Assembly: GCF_004791025.1 (NCBI RefSeq)
Contig: NZ_SRUO01000004.1
Location: forward strand, 62,001 to 126,000
Length of the DNA stretch: 64,000 nt
Direction: 5' to 3'
From: Mesorhizobium sp. M4B.F.Ca.ET.203.01.1.1
GTDB lineage: Bacteria; Pseudomonadota; Alphaproteobacteria; Rhizobiales; Rhizobiaceae
A program made the position numbers and the translations under genes. Of the stretch, positions 58,562-64,000 are shown piece after piece. The notes beneath the pieces are model-generated. The model was not told the DNA's origin. It did no database searches and saw only the letters and a program-made list of their open reading frames with translations. Position 1 is the first letter of the stretch. Each line of letters opens with the position of its first letter.

Positions 58562-59821
58562 ATGACGCAAAGTCAGGCGACAGCGGCCACCATCCTGCAT
58601 GCCGATCTCGACGCCTTCTATGCCTCGGTCGAGCAGCTGCTCGACCCGTCGCTCAGGGGCAAGCCTATCGCCGTCGGCGGCGGCGTGGTGCTTGCGGCTT
58701 CCTATGAGGCCAAGGTTTTTGGCGTTCGCGGCGGCATGCCCGGCCGCAAGGCGCGCGAACTCTGCCCGCACCTGATCTTCGTCGGCGGCCGCTTCAGCGA
58801 GTACCAGCGGCTCGGCGACGCGGCGATCAAGGTGCTCGACGATTTCACGCCGCTGGTCGAACGCATCTCGATCGACGAGGCCTTCGCCGACGTCGCCGGC
58901 TGCACGCATCTGTTCGGACCGCCCGACGAGATCGCCCGCGCCATCCGGCGGCGGGTGAAGGCCGAGCTCGGCCTGCCAATCTCGATCGGCGTCGCGCGCA
59001 CCAAGCACTTGGCCAAGATCGCCTCGCAGGTCGCAAAACCCGACGGGCTGGTGGTGGTCGAGCCCGGCACGGAGATCGCCTTCCTGCACGACCTGCCGGT
59101 ATCGCTGATGTGGGGCGTCGGCCCGGCGACCCGGGCGCGGCTCGCCGAGATCGGCGTCGAGACCATCGGGCAATTGGCGCGCAGCCATGGCGGCGCGCTG
59201 AAACGCCTGCTTGGCCCGGCCGCCGGCGAGAAGCTCGCCGCCCTCGCCTGGAACCGCGACCCGCGCCGGCTGGAGACGCACCGGCGGGCACACTCGGCCG
59301 GCGCGCAGTCGGCGCTTGGCCGCAAGCCGGCGGAGGCGCGGGTGTTCGTGCCGACGCTGCTGCATCTCGCCGATCGTGTGGCGAGCCGCCTGCGCGCTAA
59401 GGCGCGGCCCGGCCGCACGGTTACGGTGCGAGTGCGCTTCGCCGACATGCGCGCCGTTACCCGCTCCGTGACGCTGGAGCAGCCGATCCAGGCAACAGCG
59501 ATGCTGGCCGAGATCGCCGAAGAGCTGGTGCGCGGCGTGCTCGCCGCCAACCGGCATGAGCGGGAAATCTCCCTGCTCGCGATCTCCGTCTCGCATCTGG
59601 AGGAAAGTGCGGAGCTGCAGCTCGAACTGCCGCTCGGGCTTGCCGACGAGAGACTGAAGCCCGGCAGCCGCAAGGGCCTCGCCCGCTTCGGCGCCGACCG
59701 CGCGATAGACAGGATCCGCCAGCGTTTCGGCAAGGAGGCGGTCGGCTACGGCGCAGCGGCGCTGGAGGCGGCGCGCTCGGTGCCGGATGAGTTCCGCGAA
59801 CTGGCGGAGAAGGAGCTGTAG
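58562..59821 (+). CDS. dinB: DNA polymerase IV (DinB)
   Basis: A 419-residue Y-family translesion polymerase. Palm/finger motifs: HADLDAFYASVEQLLDPSLR (catalytic Asp), SYEAKVFGVRGGMPGRKARE, and RISIDEAFADVAG, with the second acidic pair. Thumb: GVGPATRARLAEIGVETIGQ. Little finger follows with VRVRFADMRAVTRSVTLEQP. The internal QLELPLGL (about 352-359) matches the beta-clamp-binding motif QLxLPL. The ATG at 58562 gives the family start. A LexA box shows SOS control. Confidence 0.93.
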   Translation: MTQSQATAATILHADLDAFYASVEQLLDPSLRGKPIAVGGGVVLAASYEAKVFGVRGGMPGRKARELCPHLIFVGGRFSEYQRLGDAAIKVLDDFTPLVERISIDEAFADVAGCTHLFGPPDEIARAIRRRVKAELGLPISIGVARTKHLAKIASQVAKPDGLVVVEPGTEIAFLHDLPVSLMWGVGPATRARLAEIGVETIGQLARSHGGALKRLLGPAAGEKLAALAWNRDPRRLETHRRAHSAGAQSALGRKPAEARVFVPTLLHLADRVASRLRAKARPGRTVTVRVRFADMRAVTRSVTLEQPIQATAMLAEIAEELVRGVLAANRHEREISLLAISVSHLEESAELQLELPLGLADERLKPGSRKGLARFGADRAIDRIRQRFGKEAVGYGAAALEAARSVPDEFRELAEKEL

Positions 59822-59960
59822 TGGGTGAAGGCGCCAGGGCTCGCAGGCGACCGCGTCGTGGTCGGCGGCATGCGTCGATCAGTAGCCGAGTTGTCCGCGA
59901 CCCGCCGGAGCACCGGCGAGTCGATCCGGATGACGACAAAGCCTTGGACGGCGATATACC

Positions 59961-60404
59961 CTACTGATTGATCTCGGGCTCGACGAGCTTTGCCAGGTTG
60001 CGGAGCGACTCCTGCCAGCCGAGATAGCAGGCCTCGACCGGGATGGCGTCCGGGATGCCGGCCTGCGTGATATCGAGATCGGTGCCGCACGATACCTTCT
60101 TCAGGATCACGGTGACCTGGATCTCGCCCGGAAGGTTGGGATCGTCGAACCTGTCGGTGTAGCGCAGGCGCTCGCCCGGAACGAGTTCGAGATACTCGCC
60201 GCCGAAAGAATGACTGTCGCCCGTCGTGAAGTTGCGGAAGGACATTTTGAACGTGCCGCCGACCTTTGCGTCGAAGCTGTGCACCGTGCAGGTGAAACCG
60301 TTCGGCGGAAGCCATTTCGCCAGCGCGTCCGCTTCCGTGAATGCGCGGTAGACCTTCTCCGGCTTGGTCGCCAGAACGCGGTGCAAACGTACGGTGCTCG
60401 GCAT
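59961..60404 (-). CDS. SRPBCC/AHSA1-type protein
   Basis: A 147-residue START-like protein of the Activator-of-Hsp90-like family: MPSTVRLHRVLATKPEKVYR, AFTEADALAKWLPPNGFTCT, VGGTFKMSFRNFTTGDSHSF, then YLGWQESLRNLAKLVEPEI. Helix-grip folds of this type bind hydrophobic ligands; many bacterial members are of unknown role. AAAGGA precedes the ATG. Single gene. Confidence 0.9.
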   Translation of the reverse strand: MPSTVRLHRVLATKPEKVYRAFTEADALAKWLPPNGFTCTVHSFDAKVGGTFKMSFRNFTTGDSHSFGGEYLELVPGERLRYTDRFDDPNLPGEIQVTVILKKVSCGTDLDITQAGIPDAIPVEACYLGWQESLRNLAKLVEPEINQ

Positions 60405-60558
60405 ATCGAATGTCCTTTCTGATTGCTGTCCGATGCCCCAAGGACGGGCGGGGCCCGGCCAGTCCGACACAGGCTATCAGATTTTTTGAGGCGCGGGCCG
60501 CAGCCACCCTGCACGGGCGGGATCGGCTTGGTTTTGCGCGATTGCGACGGGAACCGTC

Positions 60559-61545
60559 TCACGCCTTTCCTGGAATTGCGCCGGTCTTGACCACGGTGGC
60601 GAGCACGATCCCGGCTACGATGAAGGCCGCGCCAACGAGATCGTAGTCATGCAGGCCCTCGCCGAGCAGCAGGTAGGCGAGTATGGCGACGAACACGGTT
60701 TGCAGGTAGAGCAGCATGCTTGCCCTGCTCGCGCCGAGCGTTTCCACGCTTCGGTTGTAGAGATAGTACATCAAGGCGCCGCCCGGGCCCGCCAGATAGG
60801 CAAGCGCCAGCAAGCCGTCGCCATTCATGGCGGAGCGTTCGTCGTTGAACAATTCCCACAAATGGAACGGCAAGGCGACCAGCGCGCCGGCCCCCAACAG
60901 GAGCACGACCAGCGGCAGGAGCTCGATGCCGAATTTGGCGCGCCGCACGAGCACGGTGTAGAGGGCCCAGCAGAACGCGCTGCCGACGATCCACAATTCG
61001 CCGGGGCTGAAGCTCAGGCGAAGCAACGCCGTCAGGTCGCCATGCGCGACGATGACCAGCATCCCGGCAAGGGCGGCCAGCGCGCCAAGCGACTTCCAAA
61101 GCCCGAGCGGCTCGCCAAGCACGAAACGCGCCAGCACCATCGTCATGACTGGCGACAGCGCCATGATGATGCCGGCGGTGCTGGCATCGGTCTCGTTGAG
61201 GCCGCGATAGATCATGCCCTGGCAGAGCGTGAGGCCGATGGCGCCGACGGCGACGATCTCCAGCGACCGCGCCCGCAGCAGCGCTATCATCGCGCCGTGG
61301 TGGCGATGCACGATCGGCAGCAGGATGGCGCAGGCGAGCGTCAGCCGCCAGAAGCATAGCCCCCAGGGCGGCATTTCCGGCGCCACCCATTTGGCCGCGA
61401 TATAGACGCCAGCCGACAGAAGCCAGCACAGCACGGCGGCCGGATAGCCGGTAAAGGATGACAAGGTCGGCGAGGATCCGGTCAGGGAGGATATGGTCCC
61501 GACCGCAGGTTGCTCCCCCGGATGCAATATCGGCACTGCCTGCAT
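60559..61545 (-). CDS. EamA family (DMT) transporter
   Basis: A 328-residue inner-membrane permease with ten helices arranged as two EamA halves (VLCWLLSAGVYIAAKWVAPE to MLVIVAHGDL; GELWIVGSAFCWALYTVLVR to AFIVAGIVLATVVKTG). Members export amino acids or metabolites. A 35-residue cytoplasmic lead precedes the first helix. GGGGG precedes the ATG at 61545. It is divergent from the methyltransferase gene at 61774. Confidence 0.9.
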   Translation of the reverse strand: MQAVPILHPGEQPAVGTISSLTGSSPTLSSFTGYPAAVLCWLLSAGVYIAAKWVAPEMPPWGLCFWRLTLACAILLPIVHRHHGAMIALLRARSLEIVAVGAIGLTLCQGMIYRGLNETDASTAGIIMALSPVMTMVLARFVLGEPLGLWKSLGALAALAGMLVIVAHGDLTALLRLSFSPGELWIVGSAFCWALYTVLVRRAKFGIELLPLVVLLLGAGALVALPFHLWELFNDERSAMNGDGLLALAYLAGPGGALMYYLYNRSVETLGASRASMLLYLQTVFVAILAYLLLGEGLHDYDLVGAAFIVAGIVLATVVKTGAIPGKA

Positions 61546-61773
61546 GTCGTGCCCCCTTCCACGAACGTCCGACCAAGGACGCGGCAGCAATATATCTCAA
61601 TCTTGGGATGTTACATATGTCCGAGCATCGACGGTGATCGCGGAGATGCTTCTCTCACATGATGTCCAGACTTCAAATGCGGGGAAGCACCTGGCGAATT
61701 TCCACGGGAACGCGAGGCTTGCCGGAGGCGTTGCACATCCTTGCGGGGTGCGGCGGTTACCGGAGAACACGAC

Positions 61774-62505
61774 ATGGAAGGGTTCAGGCCTGAAGACAGC
61801 TTTCGCGGCGACGTTGCGAAGCACTACGACGATGATCTGCGCGGCGACGAGGATGAGACTGTTCAATTCCTGAAGGAGATCGCGGGTGGACGCGACTGCC
61901 TGGAGCTTGCGGTCGGCACAGGACGGATCGCCCTGCCGCTGGCGGCCGTCGGCCTGCAGGTCGACGGCATCGAACTTTCGCCCGACATGATCGAGGTACT
62001 GCGGGAGAAGCCGGGCGGATCGGAGATCGAGGTCGTCAATGGCGACATGACGGCGGTCGACATGGGTCGCCGCTACGGCGTTGTATATCTGGTGTTCAAT
62101 TCGATCGGCAACGTGATCACCCAGGACGGTCAGGTCAGGTGCTTCGAGAATGCGGCCCGGCACCTTGATGAGGATGGCGTTTTCCTGCTCGAATGCCGGG
62201 TCCCCACGGCGCCGAAGCGGGACGACGGCGGCTTCGTCGAAGTCTCACATCCCGGCACCGGATCGGTCCACATCGCGGCCTGCAGATATGATCCGGTCAG
62301 TCAGGTGCTCGACCTGTCACACATCGATATCGGCAATGATATGGTCCGCATGGTTCCGCTTAGGCTGCGGCTGGCCCATCCGCCCGAATTCGACCTGATG
62401 GCGAGATGCGCCGGGCTGAAGCTCGACCAGCGATATGGCGGCTGGAAGCGCGAACCGTTTGACGCCCGCAGCTGGCGCCACATCAGCGTCTACCGGAAGA
62501 GATAG
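61774..62505 (+). CDS. SAM-dependent methyltransferase
   Basis: A 243-residue class I methyltransferase: DCLELAVGTGRIALPLAAVG (motif I), VDGIELSPDMIEVLREKPGG (post-I), DMTAVDMGRRYGVVYLVFNS (motif IV region), LDEDGVFLLECRV (motif VI). The CLELAVGTGR start is typical of Methyltransf_25 members. A weak GGAGAA site precedes the ATG. Substrate unknown. Confidence 0.87.
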   Translation: MEGFRPEDSFRGDVAKHYDDDLRGDEDETVQFLKEIAGGRDCLELAVGTGRIALPLAAVGLQVDGIELSPDMIEVLREKPGGSEIEVVNGDMTAVDMGRRYGVVYLVFNSIGNVITQDGQVRCFENAARHLDEDGVFLLECRVPTAPKRDDGGFVEVSHPGTGSVHIAACRYDPVSQVLDLSHIDIGNDMVRMVPLRLRLAHPPEFDLMARCAGLKLDQRYGGWKREPFDARSWRHISVYRKR

Positions 62506-62548
62506 TCCGCAGACTATAGAGCCGGCATCGACGCCGGCCTGGTCGAGA

Positions 62549-62830
62549 TCAGTGCGATGCGCCGCTGGAAGGGTGCAAAAGTTCCCAGGTCAAACCAATC
62601 CGGCCATGGAACTGCGATGCAAATCGTTCGGCTTCGACGTTCTCCAGGCCATCGTCGACGAGAGCCTCGATGCTTCGCCGCATCAAGGCGAGCTGCATCG
62701 CCCGCGCGTGCGCGGCGTCCGTCTCCCGCATGATTTCCGTGACATGGTAGGCGACGACCGGCTGGCCGAGACAGGACAGAAGCGCGCTGGCGTCGGCTGT
62801 CGCTGCACTGACTGCTTCTTCGATCTGCAT
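62549..62830 (-). CDS. Small helical protein (93 aa)
   Basis: Helical, soluble: MQIEEAVSAATADASALLSC, GQPVVAYHVTEIMRETDAAH, ARAMQLALMRRSIEALVDDG, then ENVEAERFASQFHGRIGLTW. The ATG at 62830 is preferred because GAGGAG lies seven bases before it; the frame stays open to 62947. No family is recognised. Confidence 0.55.
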   Translation of the reverse strand: MQIEEAVSAATADASALLSCLGQPVVAYHVTEIMRETDAAHARAMQLALMRRSIEALVDDGLENVEAERFASQFHGRIGLTWELLHPSSGASH

Positions 62831-63242
62831 TTGGCGCTCCTCATCAACGCTGATGATGGCGCCTCCCCGGGAGACAACGGTGTTCCGCTGCTTTTCTAGT
62901 TCCTCATCTCGCGCACCGACAAAGTGACAGTCGCGCTTGAGGGGCAATCGCTCTCTTGTTCGCTACCAAAACAGTATGCTCCAACATCCAATTAAAGGCG
63001 ACCGGATAGTTAATCGATGGTTAACAAGGGCGGTCACATCTTAAGCGTTTCTTAGACGAGACGGCGCGGACCAGCGCCGCGCCTTCCTGTCTGGGCCGGT
63101 GAGCCGTGGCCGACCGCTCGCAGCCAGATTTAGGCGGCGTGCCTGGAACCAATGAGGAGCGAGACTGTTCAGCAGTAACCTTGATACGACGCTGACGAGC
63201 CCGGTCCGGCCGGGCAAGCGGCGATCATGAGGAGTTCTCATC
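62831..63242. other. Intergenic region before the last complete gene
   Basis: AT-richer than its surroundings around 62950-63050, with the near-palindrome GTTAATCGATGGTTAAC (about 63008-63024). A hairpin GGCGCGG/CCGCGCC lies at 63063-63083. GGAAC at about 63149 with TGTT 16 bp later resembles an EcfG promoter with one mismatch, about 75 bp before the next start codon. Confidence 0.4.
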
Positions 63243-63683
63243 ATGAACATTTCGTCCGGAATTCGTTCAGTCGCGGTTGCCGTCATCGCCGCCGGGGCAG
63301 TCAGCGTCGCCAGCGTCGCGCATGCCGACAACGGCACGATCCGCTTCGCCATCTACAAGGCGGCCTTCTTCATCGGCGGTGCCGGAGGCGAAGGCACCCT
63401 CACCTTCCATGGTCGCCGTTATCCGATCTCGGTCGGCGCTGTCTCGGGCGGCCTCGCCTTCGGGGCTTCCAAGACCTATTTCCACGGCACCGTGCGCCAC
63501 ATTCGCCGCGCCCGGGACGTGACCGGAGTCTACGGTGCGGCAGGCGGTGGCGGCGCGCTCGGCAAAGGCGCCCAGGTCATCGTCATGACCAATGACAGGG
63601 GCGCCCAACTCGAACTCTCGGGCAAGCAGGTCGGCCTGCAAATCAATGCCGATCTCAGCGGCATGAGCATCGCGCTGAAGTAA
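63243..63683 (+). CDS. Secreted hypothetical protein (146 aa)
   Basis: Signal peptide MNISSGIRSVAVAVIAAGAV with cleavage near SVAHA, then a Gly-rich beta domain (TIRFAIYKAAFFIGGAGGEG, TLTFHGRRYPISVGAVSGGL, AFGASKTYFHGTVRHIRRAR). The alternating GG/strand pattern and the terminal VGLQINADLSGMSIALK resemble periplasmic Ysc84-like or DUF1134-like lipid-binding proteins, but I cannot decide between them. AGGAG precedes the ATG. Confidence 0.75.
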   Translation: MNISSGIRSVAVAVIAAGAVSVASVAHADNGTIRFAIYKAAFFIGGAGGEGTLTFHGRRYPISVGAVSGGLAFGASKTYFHGTVRHIRRARDVTGVYGAAGGGGALGKGAQVIVMTNDRGAQLELSGKQVGLQINADLSGMSIALK

Positions 63684-63787
63684 GGGCCGGCGGCGGCCGC
63701 CGTGGGTCTTGCCAGATCAGCGACGGCACGCCATGTGAGCCGCAGAACCGCCGGTGCATGATCTTGCCGCGCCGTTTCTGCCGCCCC

Positions 63788-64000
63788 CTACCCCATCGCC
63801 TGGCGGATGGTTTTCGCGAGGCGCGCCAGGAAGGCCGGCCTCGAGGCAGCGTCGAGCTTCCAGGACAGCACGGCGAGCGCCATCTTTCCGGGCAGCATGC
63901 CGACGGACAGGAACCAGGCGGCGAGCATGGCTCGGCGCCTGAGCGAGGCCGTCATTTCAAGGCTGGCGACGGCGCCGTGCGCGGCAAGCGCCAGTTTGGA
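63788..64000 (-). CDS. C-terminal part of a gene cut by the window edge
   Basis: An open frame enters from the right edge and ends with TAG at 63788. The visible 70 residues are helical and basic (SKLALAAHGAVASLEMTASL, RRAMLAAWFLSVGMLPGKMA, LAVLSWKLDAASRPAFLARL, AKTIRQAMG). There is no start codon in the window. No family can be named from this fragment. Confidence 0.6.
   Translation of the reverse strand, partial: SKLALAAHGAVASLEMTASLRRRAMLAAWFLSVGMLPGKMALAVLSWKLDAASRPAFLARLAKTIRQAMG

Noticed and set aside
1..64000. tRNA, rRNA, tmRNA genes or a replication origin
   Set aside because: No cloverleaf with a GTTCRANNC-type T-loop, no rRNA-like stretch, and no DnaA-box or parS cluster was noticed by reading; a dedicated scan could still find a missed tRNA.

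Overview
The window is GC-rich DNA from an alphaproteobacterium of the order Hyphomicrobiales, most likely a Mesorhizobium-type chromosome. The pointers are Omp25/31-like barrels, DUF1236, DUF982, DUF1127 and GcrA-like proteins, a SyrA/ExoX-like repressor, an alphaproteobacterial LexA box (GTTC-N7-GTTC) upstream of dinB, and many GGAAC-N16/17-CGTT promoters of the EcfG general stress sigma factor. I see no rRNA, tRNA, complete insertion sequence or CRISPR array.

Layout. 0-5.1 kb: a TetR regulator faces a three-gene molybdenum aldehyde oxidoreductase operon (paoABC type), with a perfect 20-bp palindrome at the -35 of the likely pao promoter. 5.3-12.2 kb: a broken SnoaL-like gene, two tandem outer-membrane barrels, LuxR- and AraC-type regulators back to back, and an SPFH/NfeD pair. 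12.3-15.8 kb: a secreted protein, a DUF1127-like protein, a CadC-like regulator and a methyltransferase. 16.6-22.5 kb: a six-gene phospholipid operon matching E. coli ynbA/C/D/B in content, with an added PlsC acyltransferase and a small membrane protein. 22.7-35.6 kb: assorted envelope and housekeeping genes, including an AI-2E-type permease, an OafA-like acyltransferase, a Poly_export coiled-coil protein overlapping a glycine-rich protein, Pcm, a transglutaminase and a flavodoxin-fold reductase.

36-37 kb: two related small secreted proteins. 37.3-41.7 kb: a regulatory group (DUF6456-like, GcrA-like, a small protein, an S24 phage-type repressor, a TPR protein and a small helical protein). TACG-centred operator-like sites stand in front of the repressor and again in front of the last gene. 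41.7-42.8 kb: two adjacent small proteins that join a rhizobial porin N-terminal motif to a YadA-type trimeric anchor. 43-51.6 kb: an island of very small secreted, membrane or stress proteins (CsbD, DUF1236 x3, DUF982, DUF2934, DUF3606-like, a 24-residue membrane peptide). Perfect or near-perfect EcfG promoters precede many of them, so the island reads as a general-stress-response effector cluster. One perfect EcfG promoter drives no protein gene; a strong intrinsic terminator follows about 45 nt later, suggesting a stress-induced small RNA of about 85 nt. 51.7-64 kb: a diguanylate cyclase, a GYD protein, a SyrA/ExoX-like protein, a small haem-oxidase-like membrane protein, a TadE/TadE/TadG set, dinB with a LexA box, an AHSA1 protein, an EamA transporter, a methyltransferase, and a cut-off gene at the right edge.

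A palindromic repeat of about 65-85 bp occurs in the intergenic regions, usually as inverted pairs. One copy lies in frame inside the GcrA-like gene and adds about 28 residues to its product.
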